Positions 24,552 through 35,539 of a stretch of DNA of 64,000 bases are shown here, in pieces. Below the pieces are notes generated by a model that did not search any database, was not told the DNA's origin, and saw only the letters and a program-made list of their open reading frames with translations. The DNA is taken from assembly GCA_034401795.1 (NCBI GenBank), contig CM067370.1:108399387-108463386 (forward strand). Reading direction: 5' to 3'. The position numbers and the translations under genes were made by a program. How positions within the stretch are numbered: the first letter of the stretch is position 1; every line of letters starts with the position of its first letter. The stretch comes from Chaetoderma sp. LZ-2023a. Lineage: Eukaryota > Mollusca > Caudofoveata > Chaetodermatida > Chaetodermatidae.

Positions 24552-24625
24552 CTAGATTGCTCATACGCGTACGCTCACTATGGGGAATGGAATAGATGTC
24601 TCGACCGCTGGATCTTCACTGACTG
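24383..24625 (+). repeat. Dispersed repeat G, copy 1, with (AT)n
   Basis: GGCGCGGCCATTTTGCGCAA, GGGATTGTGGTC, GCCTCTATGATTATATTGGA match 26499-26610 in order. An (AT)n array of about 60 bp (24489-24549) has expanded inside this copy at a site where the other copy has only GATATATTGTG. Confidence 0.7.
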
Positions 24626-25396
24626 ACGCAGACGATCAGCTATGTATATAGCCTCCAAAAGTCAGTAAATTCCTTTTTTTGTTAATTGGAATAGAAATGC
24701 TGCTTAAATAGCATGCAAAATACGGAACTACAAAACTACAGTAAAAATAAATAGGGGAAATACGGTAATACGGCGGGGGGGGGGGGGGGGGGGGAAGTGC
24801 GTTAAAACCTAGAGCAAACATCACTAAAACTCCAAACAATTATGAACAAATGATAACTATATGATAACTTCTATTCATTTTGGAAACTGCTGCCGTAAAC
24901 CGTTGCTGTACACATGTAGACGACTTTCAGCATTATTGTTTACATAATCTACACAAATCTTTCTTGTACTGACTAGCCTTTGAAATCAGTAAGATAATGG
25001 TTAAAGCGAGTTCGGGTTTTTTTATCTCGCAGTTTCCGCGAAACCGGACACCGTTTGGCATAGAAGACCGTAAAAATTAATTAACATTTTCAAAACAAGG
25101 TAGAATTTCTGTTTTTCTTTGGAAATATAGTGGCTTATTTACATGTATGAGCTGTACTGTAAAACCGCCGACTCGATTGTATAGAACATCTAAAGAGTAA
25201 ATAACATGTTTGCAAAACAAGACAGAATTTCTGTTTATGTTTTGTTAGTATATTAACTTATTTATGAGCTGTATAACGTGGACTAAGCAGTCAAATCACT
25301 TGTAATAAGTGAGCACATATTTTAGCAAGAGGGGTCAGATATTGTAGAGCCTTGCCGTTATAATCAATTAGCTCTCCACCCCCCCCCCCCCCCCCC
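24626..25396. other. No gene; poly-G and poly-C runs
   Basis: A run of about 19 G lies at 24776-24794 and a run of about 18 C at 25379-25396. Weakly repeated words such as GACAGAATTTCTGTTT near 25100 and 25220 suggest an old local duplication. No protein motif. Confidence 0.45.
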
Positions 25397-25565
25397 AATA
25401 GGGTGACGTCACAGTCAACATACGTAATGACTGGCGTAAGCTATGTCCATCAGGAACATTGAAAAGTCCTTCAGCTGTACGAATTGAAGAGCTTTTTACT
25501 ATTTAATAAGCAGCAGCACCCAGTCAAATTAATTCCAAAATATACAGCTCACCTCCATAGTTACC
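25397..25565 (+). mobile_element. Family A hairpin MITE, copy 8 (hairpin arm deleted)
   Basis: GGTGACGTCAC (TGACGTCA at 25404-25411), then TTTTTACTATTTAATAAGC followed at once by GCAGCACCCAGTCAAATTAA. The left hairpin arm is missing, so the deletion falls within the foldback. Confidence 0.65.
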
Positions 25566-25697
25566 GTGAAAAGGCGACTCTGGGAAGTCATGGTTCAAAG
25601 TATGTATATAAATCACGACGACTACGACAAATGTGCGTGTAAGCCTATCATCTCTTTCCGTGGCCGCTCAGCTCTACCCATTCACTTGGTTGTGTCT

Positions 25698-25830
25698 AGA
25701 ATGGACCTTTCCACATTATCCATCCATCACATGACGTCGTAATCAACTACATGACGTGTAAAATGGCATCATAATCAATGACGTCATTATGACGTCATGA
25801 ATTACTTAGACAAGTACGTCATGAACACAT
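25698..25830 (+). mobile_element. Family A left-end fragment, copy 9
   Basis: TGGACCTTTCCACATTATCC, then CATGACGTCGTAATCAAC, and two perfect TGACGTCA words (25779-25786, 25790-25797). It stops before the hairpin, where copy 10 begins in the opposite orientation. Confidence 0.7.
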
Positions 25831-25831
25831 A

Positions 25832-26219
25832 ATGGACCTTTCCAGTTTCAGCTAGGCCCCGCCCACCTCTAGCTAAGCTCCACCCACACCACGCTCGTGT
25901 TGGGATCGATCGATCCTTGAAATACCTGACTATCAATTTCCAGAAAACTATACAGGTAAGCTGTTAGATATTTTGAAACTAATTTGACTGGTTGCTGTTG
26001 CTGCTTATGGCAGCAACAGCGCCCAGTCAAATTAGTTTCAAAATATTAAAGCGCATGTTTATTAAAAAGCAGACATACAATTCTTACAACGTGTTGGACG
26101 ATTAAGAATTAATACTTGCCAAATAGAATCATTTATGACGTAATGATTATGATATCAGCATGCACGTCACTTAGTTGTCATACGACGTCATATAATCGAA
26201 GGTTAAAATTGGAAAGTCC
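25832..26219 (-). mobile_element. Family A hairpin MITE, copy 10
   Basis: Close to full length, reverse: TGGACCTTTCCAGTTTCAGC, CCCCGCCCACCTCTAGC, GATCGATCGATCC, foldback at about 25970-26042, a decayed ATGACGT-rich part, and AAATTGGAAAGTCCA at the far end, which pairs with the start as a terminal inverted repeat. Confidence 0.85.
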
Positions 26220-26495
26220 ATTGAAGATGGACTATGAGTTGTAAGAATTGAATTTCTACTATGTAATACATATTCTGTTTAATATTTTGAAACTAATTTG
26301 ACGGGGCGCTGTTGCTGCCATAGGCAACGACAGCACCCAGTCAAATTAGTTACAAAATATTCAACAGCTTACCTGTATAGATTTCAGGAAATTGATGGTA
26401 AGGGCATTCGAGGGGATCGATCGATCCCAACACTACGAAGTGTGGGTGGAGCTTAGCTAGAGGTGAGCGGGGCATAGCTAAAACTGGAAAGGTGT
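26220..26495 (+). mobile_element. Family A hairpin MITE, copy 11
   Basis: Forward copy directly adjoining copy 10: foldback at about 26284-26357, TACCTGTATAGATTTCAGG, GATCGATCGATCCCAACAC, GTGTGGGTGGAGC, TAGCTAAAACTGGAAAGG at the end. Its left end is truncated. Confidence 0.8.
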
Positions 26496-26498
26496 ATT

Positions 26499-26690
26499 GC
26501 CTATAGGCGCTGCCATTTTGCGCAAGGGATTGTGGTCATTCATGTTCTCACGAGAGCGAGGTAGCTCGCCTCTATTTAGATTGGAATCGTAGATTTAAGA
26601 TATATTGTGTAGATCTCTCCTGTGCATTAAACGCATACCCTCACGATTGGGGCTAGATGTACCTACAGCTGGTGGGCTGGGCTAATTGTT
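26499..26690 (+). repeat. Dispersed repeat G, copy 2
   Basis: GCGCTGCCATTTTGCGCAAG, GGGATTGTGGTC and GCCTCTATTTAGATTGGAAT match the copy at 24383. Confidence 0.65.
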
Positions 26691-26875
26691 TACTGTCTAA
26701 TCATATTGAGGAAACTGTAAAAACATGGCCAAACAAACAATTTAACCTTTCAGTCAGGAAAGCCCATTATTTTTTGGCAACTTAACCTAGCTTATATTGC
26801 TCGCTCTATTTACACACGCTGCGGCTGTCCAATTGGGTGTTTGTTCATAGGGACCGAACTAAAATAGAAATATAT

Positions 26876-27823
26876 TTGCAAGTATTGTTACAACAACACA
26901 CTTACAAGTATTGCTACAACAAACCACTTACAAACACTGCTACAACAACACACTTACAAGTACTGCTACAACAACACACTTACAAGTATTGTTAAAACAA
27001 CACACTCACAAGTACTGCTACAACAACACACTTACAAACACTGCTACAACAACACACTTACAAGTACTGCTATAACAACACACGTACACGTACTGCTACA
27101 ACAACACAATTACAAGTATTGTTAAAACAACACACTTAAAAGTACTGCTACAACAACACACTTACAAGTATTGTTAAAACAACACACTCACAAGTACTGC
27201 TACAACAACACACGTACAAGTACTGCTACAACAACACACTTACAAGTATTGTTAAAACAACACACTTAAAAGTACTGCTACAACAACACACTTACAAGTA
27301 TTGTTAAAACAACACACTCACAAGTACTGCTACAACAACAGACTTACAACCACTGCTACAACAACACACTTACACGTACTGCTACAACAACACAGTACAA
27401 GTACTTCTACAACAACACACTTACAAGTATTGTTAAAACAACACACTTACACGTACTGGTACAACAACACACTTACAAGTACTGTTACAACAACAAACTT
27501 ACAAAACTGTTACTACAACAACACGCTTACAGGTACTGCTAATAACAACACGCTTACACGTTCTGTTACAACAACACTTACAAGTACCCTTACAACAACA
27601 TACTTACTGTTAACAACAACAAACTTACAAAACTGCTACAACAACACACTTACAAGTACTGTTACAACAACACGCGTACACGTACCGTTACAACAACACA
27701 CTTACAGGTGGCGTTACAACAACACTTACAAGTACTGTTAACAGCAACAAACTTACAAAACTGTTAGTACAACAAACTTACAAAACTGTTACAACAACAC
27801 ACTTACAAGTACTGCTAGAACAA
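26876..27823. repeat. 26-bp-period minisatellite
   Basis: About 36 imperfect units containing ACAACAACACACTTACAAG plus TACTGCT or TATTGTT. The left two thirds alternate CTGCTAC and TTGTTAAA variants, giving a higher-order pattern; the right third is more degenerate. The apparent 146-codon frame in it is a by-product. Confidence 0.9.
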
Positions 27824-28035
27824 CTGTAGCAGCTTGTTATAAGTTATAAATTTAGTTAGAGATATTAGATAGGTATTTAATTTATTTACTGGAGTTAATA
27901 TAGAATGATCCCGATCAACAAATACATACGTATATTTAGTCACAACAGACATACCATTAATTTGTGTTAATGAATCATTTAAGGATGTATATGAGTTGTT
28001 TCAGTCCATCGCAATTTAACTCGGTAATGGCTGAA

Positions 28036-28144
28036 TATGCTCGAGAAAATCAAACTATTTGCTTATTGAATTCCATTTCCTCGGTTATCGAGCAAGTCAT
28101 TTCAGCGGTAAATTTTCAAAAACAGTTCTCTTGGGCTGCAAATG
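28036..28144. mobile_element. Family B foldback MITE, copy 4
   Basis: Right arm well kept (GAGCAAGTCATTTCAGCGGT, AAATTTTCAAAAACAG, GGGCTGCAAATG). The left arm is more diverged (CAAACTATTTGCTTATTG). Weakest of the four copies. Confidence 0.55.
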
Positions 28145-28171
28145 CATCGCTTGAAGAAAATTTTGCCGTTA

Positions 28172-28335
28172 ATCAGTAACATCTCACACCAGCTCATGGC
28201 ATCGCGTGAAGCTGTTGATCAGTGATAGCTCACACCAGCTCATGGCATTGCGTGAAGCTGTTTGATCAGTGATAGCTCATACCAGCTCATGGTATCGCGT
28301 GAAGCTGTTGATCAGTGATAGCTCACAACAGTTCA
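28172..28335. repeat. 46-bp tandem repeat, about 3.5 copies
   Basis: Units contain GATCAGTGATAGCTCACACC and AGCTCATGGCATCGCGTGAA. It begins immediately after the family B copy. Confidence 0.85.
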
Positions 28336-28997
28336 TTCATGCACCATCGTATTAATGAGATTGTCATTTAGTAAGGGCTCGTAAACCTACCCGTGACATA
28401 AGATTGAACCATCCTAACCCAACCATCGAAACAGGGACGACATTGCAGGAAAGGTAAGTGGAAAAATTTAATTTAAAAATTGGGGTTCGTCACAGTCTCA
28501 ATGATCAACACACACACACAACCGTTAATAAACAAAATAATTAACCTTAATGTTAAATAAACGGTAAGAAATTATTTTAAATACGAGATACAAATTCGAA
28601 ACTGTGACCATGCTACTCTTGAAATGATATACTAAATCATAGATTAATGTGTGTAAATGGGTGATAGAAAAATGATAATTGATAAATGTTTGTATTGTAC
28701 TCAGCAAGTCATTTAAGACAGTTTAGACAGCAGCAACCATATGAAGTAAAGCCTGAACACACTTAGTCACGCTAAACATAAGTAACTCTTAGCAGAACAC
28801 CGCCAATGAGTGAGGAGACGTTCCAGTACGTAAGGTGTGCCATCAATTTGCACAGTTCCAGCTAGTTATCACGAGCGCCAGCAGCGTGTTTTAAGTTTCG
28901 AACTGTTATCAATGTGTCGATAGTGTCATGAATATGCTCAATGTCCCGAAGGATGCTACCGAGGTCTGAGAGATGTCATCCAAAGAGCCAGGTGGGA
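28336..28997. other. No recognisable gene
   Basis: AT-rich sequence, no motifs seen. Confidence 0.45.
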
Positions 28998-29155
28998 CGC
29001 CAATGTGTCAAGGGCGTCGCAATGTGTCAGGAGCGTCGGCAATGCACGTCACATACGACCACTGTGTCAAGAGCCTCGCCAATGTGTGTTACATACCACC
29101 AATGTGTCAAGAGCCCCGTCAATGTGTGTCGCATACCACCAAAGTGTCAAGAGAA
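28998..29155. repeat. Tandem repeat of AATGTGTCAAGAGC units
   Basis: AATGTGTCAAGAGCCTCGCC-type units separated by AATGTGTGTTACATACCACC. The period is about 45 bp in the right part and shorter at the left. The overlapping frames here come from the repeat. Confidence 0.75.
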
Positions 29156-29853
29156 CTACTGAAGTAAAGAAGCACAAAGCTGCCCAGTTTAAATAGCTAT
29201 AAAATTAATATACCGTGCCTATGCATACATAATACATTGCTCATGCCAGAAAACTAGTACATACAAACCATCGTGATAAATTGAGCTATAATCAAAGACG
29301 TTTATAACATTTCAAATAACAATATAAAAAGGACCATTACAAATAATACACGGCACATAAACAGAGAATAATGCAGTTATTGACAACATACTTGAAGTGA
29401 GCTCAGCAATGATTGCAAGATGAAGCACGTTGCCGCAGAAACATAATCAGCCAATCTCTGATTATCAAAAGGGTGTCCAAAATTTACTGGACAACCAGCA
29501 ACGACGAATCCACCCATCTTGGATTACAACACTGGACAGGACTAGCTAGGAAACAGTAAAGTAATCCCACTCCATTGACGACCAACCAGTATTAACTCAA
29601 ATTTGTAGACGAAGCCACATATATGGCGTCACGATTCGAATAGTTGCGATCTTGTCATCGATCCCGGGGCTATTACAAGCGTTGACTTGAAACTATTGCT
29701 GTCTATCAGGTTCCAGTCGAAGTTGTTTTCAATTTAATCAATAGTTTCGCTAAGGGTGGCCATTTAAGTTAGTACGTGATCACATATATTGTGGGTAAGC
29801 TTTAATGCACCTCACCAGGTCTAACTCATATGGACATGATCAAGCCCATTTAT
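29156..29853. other. No recognisable gene
   Basis: No motif or repeat recognised. Confidence 0.45.
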
Positions 29854-30005
<152 letters not shown>

Positions 30006-30661
30006 TTTTTCTTCTTTTCTTTTTGAAAACCGACGCTGACGCAGTCGGACAAACTTCACGGAGGAACTCCTTTAAAAAGGCTTGCAAACCTCCAGAGAAA
30101 AAAACTGGTGAACTAGTAAGCATGATTAATATTACACCAAAACAAAAGATAAATAATGAGCATTAACACAATCTATAAATACATTTGGCTTAAAAAGTAT
30201 AGATACAAAACAATAGGCTGATAAAGCTCCGATAGCAAAACAAAACTTAACAAAGGCATTACTATTCAACCCAGGTGTAGTAGTAGACCCGTGTGGCGAG
30301 TGCAACTATCCAACAAATGAAAAGTGCCTCGTCAATCAATGACAAATAAGTCAATCATTAACGCCAGTGGGCTGATTCTTTAAAGATCAGCGGGCGTAGT
30401 AGCATTTGGGTAGTATAATACATATAGTCGGCAGAAAAATTACAGAAAAATATATGGCGCTCTTGTTTACATTTTCAATTTACTTTATTGTAAGGTTTTC
30501 TAAATTACCATTCAATCCATGTGTGGTAGTAGGCCCGTGTGGCGAGTGCAACTATTCAACAAATGAAAAGTGACTCGTCAATCAATGACAAATAAGTCAA
30601 TCATTGACGCCAGTGGGCTGATTCTTTAAAGATCAGCGGGCGTAGTAGCATTTGGGTAGCA

Positions 30662-31361
30662 TACGGCAGGATTTCCATACTGCGGGGGTAGAAAAAATTC
30701 AAAATAGTTGATTTTCAATTAGGCTATTTCCACACCACACGGGTCCCCGCGCGCGGGATGCGCGGGACCCGAGCACGGATAGAAAAAATCGGTCAGTGAG
30801 CGATTTTGCACGTGCCCCGCGCGGGTCGGCCACTAGGGAAACCTATCCAATTACGTCATTACTGGGAAACCCCCAGCCTGTAACTATTCTGGGCATGCAC
30901 GTGCATTCACGTACAACCACAGACATGCACTATTCGGCGGCCTTCATTCTCTTCTTGGTTTGCGGTAGGCCTATATATTGAGTAGAAACATGTCTGATAT
31001 AAAACTAACCACCGCACAGATGGAGATGCTGATTGAAGAGGTGAGACAAAACCCTGGAATATACGACCAGTCTCTAGGATTTTATAGAGACGTAGTTTGG
31101 ACAAGAAATGTGCACATCAAACAAAGTACGGTATAATGGTGACTGCGTGATCTGGCGAATGTTTTATAGAAAACACATGGATCTAGAATTTTCCAGGATA
31201 TACCAGCTAGTTGCAGAGAACAGGAAATGACATCAGTAACAGGATGTTACTAAACGTTTCTAGTTTAAAAATGCGCACAATGGAAACCTTCGACCCGTGC
31301 GGGTACACACGCTTGGGTCACCCGCGAGCAGGTACACGCGCGGTATGGAAATCCTGCCTAA
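30662..31361 (+). mobile_element. PIF/Harbinger-type small transposon
   Basis: Perfect 16-bp terminal inverted repeats GGCAGGATTTCCATAC (30665-30680) and GTATGGAAATCCTGCC (31343-31358). The flanking triplets are TAC (left) and TAA (right), and the empty-site paralogue in the adjacent repeat unit reads ...TATAATAC..., consistent with a 3-bp TAA duplication that later mutated on the left. A 3-bp TWA duplication is the hallmark of PIF/Harbinger. The ends are CpG-rich (GGGTCCCCGCGCGCGGGATG). No transposase inside, so it depends on one in trans. Confidence 0.75.
30990..31136 (+). CDS. MADF-like DNA-binding fragment (48 aa)
   Basis: Short frame starting MSDIKLTTAQMEMLIEEVRQ and continuing NPGIYDQSLGFYRD, VVWTRN, stop at 31134-31136. 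LIEEV(R)..P.(L/I)YD.....Y.D...(R)N is the start of a MADF domain, a Myb-related DNA-binding fold of about 85 residues. Only the first half is present. PIF/Harbinger elements usually encode a Myb/SANT- or MADF-type partner of the transposase, which fits its place inside a Harbinger-type element. The truncation may be a stop mutation, or the element may keep only this part. Expression is unknown. Confidence 0.55.
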   Translation: MSDIKLTTAQMEMLIEEVRQNPGIYDQSLGFYRDVVWTRNVHIKQSTV

Positions 31362-31461
31362 CATATATAGTCAGCAGGAAAATTACAGAAAATAGATGGA
31401 AATAGATGGCGCTCTTGTTTACACATTTGATTTACTTTGTTGTAAGGTTTTGTAAATTACC

Positions 31462-31690
31462 CGGGAACAAATAACCCTATAAAACCTTGTGCAAGTTTCT
31501 AAAATTACCCGGGACGATTTTATAATTCAATGGCAACTTACTTTATCGATTGATTATTAAATTACCCAAGTCTGTTTATTTGTTAACATGAATTATTAAA
31601 CATGACAATATCAAAGTGCAGACTAAAATGAATTACAGGACACAGATTAATTAAAAGACACAGAAAAATCAGCTGTAGTAATTAAATGAT
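31462..31690 (-). other. Probable 3' UTR of the LINE at 31691-36967
   Basis: AT-rich, without frame. ATTACCCGGGA recurs at 31457 and 31505. No clear A-tail (T run on the plus strand) marks the LINE end. Confidence 0.3.
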
Positions 31691-33125
31691 TTAAGCTAGT
31701 GCAGGCTCATTTATTTTTACAGTTCCCAACTCTATTGAAACTATGTTTGTTTTACACCATATGTCCTTGAATACTTTTTCTTTACCATGCTGCTTTAATC
31801 TAAAATATTCGCAAGGAATATGATTCAGCAGCAATGAACGAAATAATGCCTTTATTGCTCTATTGTGATTGCCCATAGATGGATTTTTCGTCTGTGCACG
31901 TCGATGTTTCCAAATGGCCCAAACACCTATGGTTAGCATTGTTATTAAAATAGTCCTTTCAGACTTTATGATATTTACACCGCTTGATCCAAATTCTCTA
32001 AATAAGAGTACATGCGTTTCTAGAACAATGGGCTTCGCTCCAAATTTTGCCAAGATTTGGCTGATATAGTCCCAAAATTGTGTCGATATTGGACATTCCG
32101 CAAATAAATGCTCGATTGTTTCCTCGTCTGTTTGACATAAGTAACACCTATCAGACGTCTTAATAATGCACTTGTATGTCAAGTGTCCCACCCATAGCCG
32201 TCGATGTAGTAATCGCCACAATAAATCACGAGCCATATTTGGTATGTATGGAGAATGTAAGATTTTCAATACATTTTTCCAACTGGATGGTTTATAGCGT
32301 GAGTCATCCCATCTCCTAATTGCTATGGGAGGTGTTACTTGTTTTCGTCTCATAATGTGGTGCAATTCCTTGGATCTCATCTTGTATTTTAGCATCTCAT
32401 CATCAAGAACTAATGCAGGTTGTGGAGTCAAACTATTATTATTTGCATTTGGCAGACGAAACCATTCAATTGGTACAGCATGTTTTATTTTATTTAGCAA
32501 CCGCTGGGCATCTATATGCTTCATGTGTTTTTCTAGCTACTTCTTGCATTGAAATCCATCTACGTGTTTGAGGGTGTATCATATCAGATAAATGTTGAAT
32601 GCCATATTTTGCAAAGGACGGTAGATAAAGTACTGCATTGTTATAACATATATTACTATTGCCCCACAATTGCTGTTCTAGTACTTCCTTCCAGCACGTA
32701 GGTGGAGGCATGTATCTGTCAAATATTTCTACCTCCTTAACTTGATCTTTAAACCCATCTGGTATCATTTGGCTATTCGGAGGTGGCTTCTTTGAGGTAA
32801 CAACATGCTCCGCCAGAAATGGTTCTACAATTCTCTCCATGAGAGCTCGCGGAACACATGCCCACGTCTCATCTGATGTAATAAGATCATTCAAGAATTT
32901 TAACCTTAAAGAAACACATTTCACTTTAATATCAATTAAATCAAGTCCTCCTTCTAACTTAGCATTATTGAGAACATGATGGGAAACTAAATGATTCTTT
33001 TCTTCCCATATGAATGACAATATCAACTTATTAACCTCATTTTCTACATGTTTTGGCATGTGTATAACAGATGCTGTATACCATAGCCCAGATAACCAAG
33101 TTGTTGACAACAAACACTCTACCAA
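31691..33125 (-). pseudogene. L1/Tx1-like LINE ORF2, C-terminal part with zinc-binding domain
   Basis: Two overlapping frames (33125-32490 and 32524-31691) continue the RT protein. The upstream one includes MVECLLSTTWLSGLWYTASV and FIWEEKNHLVSHHVL, the region after the thumb. The downstream one carries the zinc-binding motif DRCYLCQTDEETIEHLFAEC (CX2CX7HX4C), followed by FWDYISQIL, the known RVT zinc-binding domain of L1/Tx1-type and plant LINEs. The stop is at 31691-31693. Frameshifts near 33100 and 32510 break the protein. Minus strand, same transcription unit as the RT. Confidence 0.85.
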
Positions 33126-34666
33126 ATATTGAAAGACGACGACGCTTCCAATTTGCTAATATTCTCTTAGGCTTAGATACTCGTTCATTCCAATTTTGTG
33201 TTGTATTCGGTTTCCTGCTAAAATAGATGCCTAAAATCTTAATGGTATCATTAGACCAATTGATTTCAAGTGGCTTGTCATTCCGCTCTTTCCATGGCCC
33301 CCAAAATAATTCTTTGGATTTTCCTTTATTGATTTTCAAACCAGATGCATTTTGGAACTTTTCTAGTACGTGGTTTAAAATTGCAAAATCATTGTTTGAA
33401 CTAGCAAACACAGTTGTGTCATCAGCAGATTGTGACAGCTTAAGTGGTCTTTCTATGCCACGAATATATATGCCTTGAAAGTTATTATTTTGACTCAATG
33501 CTATGCCAAGAGATTCCATCACAATAACAAATAATAATGGCGATAGGGAACAAACCTGTCTAACACCACGTTCTAAGACAATTTCTCTGGATAATTGATT
33601 GTTCACTAAATAGCTACTCTTGATATCCATATATAAAATCTTAACCCATTTAATAAAGTTTGAGCCCAACCCAAACGATTGCAAAGAATTAAAAAGAAAA
33701 TCCCATTCCACACGGTCAAATGCCTTTTCGTTGTCCAAGGCAATCACAGCTGAAGGGATGCTATCCTTCTCAACCAATTATATAAGGTCTCTTATTAACA
33801 TGGTATTGGTTAAAATTGTCCTCCTAGGTAAAGCATATGTCTGCTCTGCTCCAATGATTTCTCCTAAAACACTACCTAGTTTCAATGTTAGTGCTCTGGA
33901 TATTATTTTGTAGTCTACACATAGTAGAGAAATTGGTCTGTAATTCTGAATTAAACATCTGTCATTTCGTTTATTTATTAGCCTTACGTATGCCCTAGCC
34001 ATTGTTGGTGGTAAATGGGCTTTCTCAAAATTTCAGTGGCTAATTCTTCCATTATTGGCCCTACAAGGTGCCAAAACGTTTGGTAAAATTCAACTAGAAG
34101 GCCATCACACCCCGGTGATTTTTCTAGTTTCATACCTTTAAGGGATTTAGTTAAATCTTATAGTGTTAAAGGTTTATCACAAAATTCACTGCCTGTGTCT
34201 GACACCTTTTTGTCTATATTTGCTAACAAATCCAATTTTGCATCTTCATCAATTCCCTCTGACTTGTACAATGACTCATAGTAATTGCATACAATAGTAC
34301 TCATTTCATTGTTGGTAAAGACGGTTGAACCATCCGGCATGTTTAATGAGCACATCACCTTATCTATTGCCCATGCTTTTTCTAATGTACAAAAATATTG
34401 GGTTGGCTTTTCCCCTTCTGCGTGCATCTGGGCCCTTGCTCTAATTTTTGCACCCTCAAACTCATATTGTTTTATATCTTTACTTTACTTTTTATTTTAA
34501 CCAGTAATTCATAATAATTATCTTCACCATTATTTACTATAGCATTAATTTTCATCAGTGATCGATGAAGTGTTTTCTTGTGTTTGCGTATTTCCCGTGC
34601 TTTTCTAATAGCATACTTTCGGGAAACATACTTTAAATCCAGTTTTACATCCTCCCACCATTGCAA
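33037..34666 (-). pseudogene. L1/Tx1-like LINE ORF2, linker and reverse transcriptase
   Basis: The linker is a basic segment (34666-34472). The next part has GEKPTQYFCTLEKAWA and, just past an in-frame TAA at 34158-34160, KSPGCDGL. After a frame change NYRPISLLCVDYKIISR and LPRRTILTN follow (34002-33778), ending at another in-frame TAA. The palm reads ALDNEKAFDRVEWDFL, GVRQVCSLSPLLF and QSADDTTVF. In active enzymes the last motif is normally Y/FADD; here the aromatic residue is Ser. GLKINKGKS and KILGIYFS follow. The clade call rests on FDRVEW and ADDTTVF plus the APE domain and the C-terminal zinc motif. Inactive: stops, frameshifts and an altered active site. Confidence 0.88.
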
Positions 34667-34705
34667 TGTGCTCTTATATGATGCTTTCCTATTAATCCAA
34701 TATTG

Positions 34706-35499
34706 CTAACAACTCTCTATATTATTCTTAAACAATTCTTCTCCCACCAGTGTTGTGTTTAATTTCCAAAACTCAACCCCTTTTGTTACCCAATCAGCAT
34801 TGGCAAAGGTTACACAAACCATGTTATGATCCGAGAATGCGACTGGCTTAATATTAACATCTCTCCAGTACCCAGTCAACAAACTATTCACATAAATTCT
34901 GTCGATCCTTGAACCAACTTTACCATCTGCCGAAAACCATGTAAGATCTTTACCATGAGGTTTTGATATTCTATAGGTGTCAACTAAATTTTCATTATCA
35001 CATATTTCTTTTAAGAGTCTATCTGATGTATCAGTGTAAGTTGAAGTTGCATTCCTGTCATTTTCTTTGTCTATGACACAATTAAAGTCACCACCCATTA
35101 CTAAGTTTCCAGTGATGTTATCTAGTGCTGTTGTAGACATCTCATTACGACATAATTGATGAGATGCAGGTGCATATATACACAGCAACGTGAAACGTGT
35201 TTGTTGTATATCTAGCGTGACTCTCACCCAGCGACCATTTGCACCTGATACTGAAGAGATTATATTTACATAGGCTGAAGAACGAGGGAGTATAACAATT
35301 GCTACGCCTGCACTATTATCTTGAGATAACGAATAGAATATTCTGGATCCAGAAATCCTTTCTAAATTATCGTATGATTCTGACTTCTGAATTTTTGTTT
35401 CCTGTATCAAAGCAATGTCAAGCTGCTCATTTTTCAGAGTAAGTGACGCTGCTTTATGTCACTATTTAAGCCTCTACAATTGAGTGTGCAAATTAGCAT
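34706..35499 (-). pseudogene. L1/Tx1-like LINE ORF2, APE-type endonuclease
   Basis: ORF2 probably starts at the ATG 35499-35497 (MLICTLNCRGLNSDIKQRH). A 1-bp shift then moves into the frame holding ALIQETKIQKSES (metal-binding Glu), GRWVRVTLDI, CIYAPAS, GGDFNCVIDKENDR (catalytic Asp/Asn), SRIDRIYV and AFSDHNMVCV (the SDH motif). These are the ordered motifs of AP-endonuclease-like LINE endonucleases that nick the target DNA, and all catalytic residues I can identify remain. The frame ends at 34706. Apart from the N-terminal frameshift this domain is well preserved. Confidence 0.9.
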
Positions 35500-35539
35500 A
35501 AAAAGTAATAAAATGATGTGTATAACCGCCATTATTAAG

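Larger units (their letters stand above)
30264..31455 (+). repeat. 246-bp tandem duplication, second copy interrupted
   Basis: Unit 1 (30264-30509) and unit 2 (30510-30664 continued at 31359-31455) share GTGTGGCGAGTGCAACTAT, ATCAATGACAAATAAGTCAA, AGATCAGCGGGCGTAGTAGC, ATGGCGCTCTTGTTTAC. Unit 1 shows the uninterrupted sequence at the point where unit 2 holds the element below. Confidence 0.85.

Noticed and set aside
27301..27741. 146-codon frame rich in Thr/Gln/Leu
   Set aside because: By-product of the 26-bp minisatellite.
28172..28335. CRISPR-like array
   Set aside because: Units are contiguous 46-bp tandem copies without unique spacers, and the context is eukaryotic.
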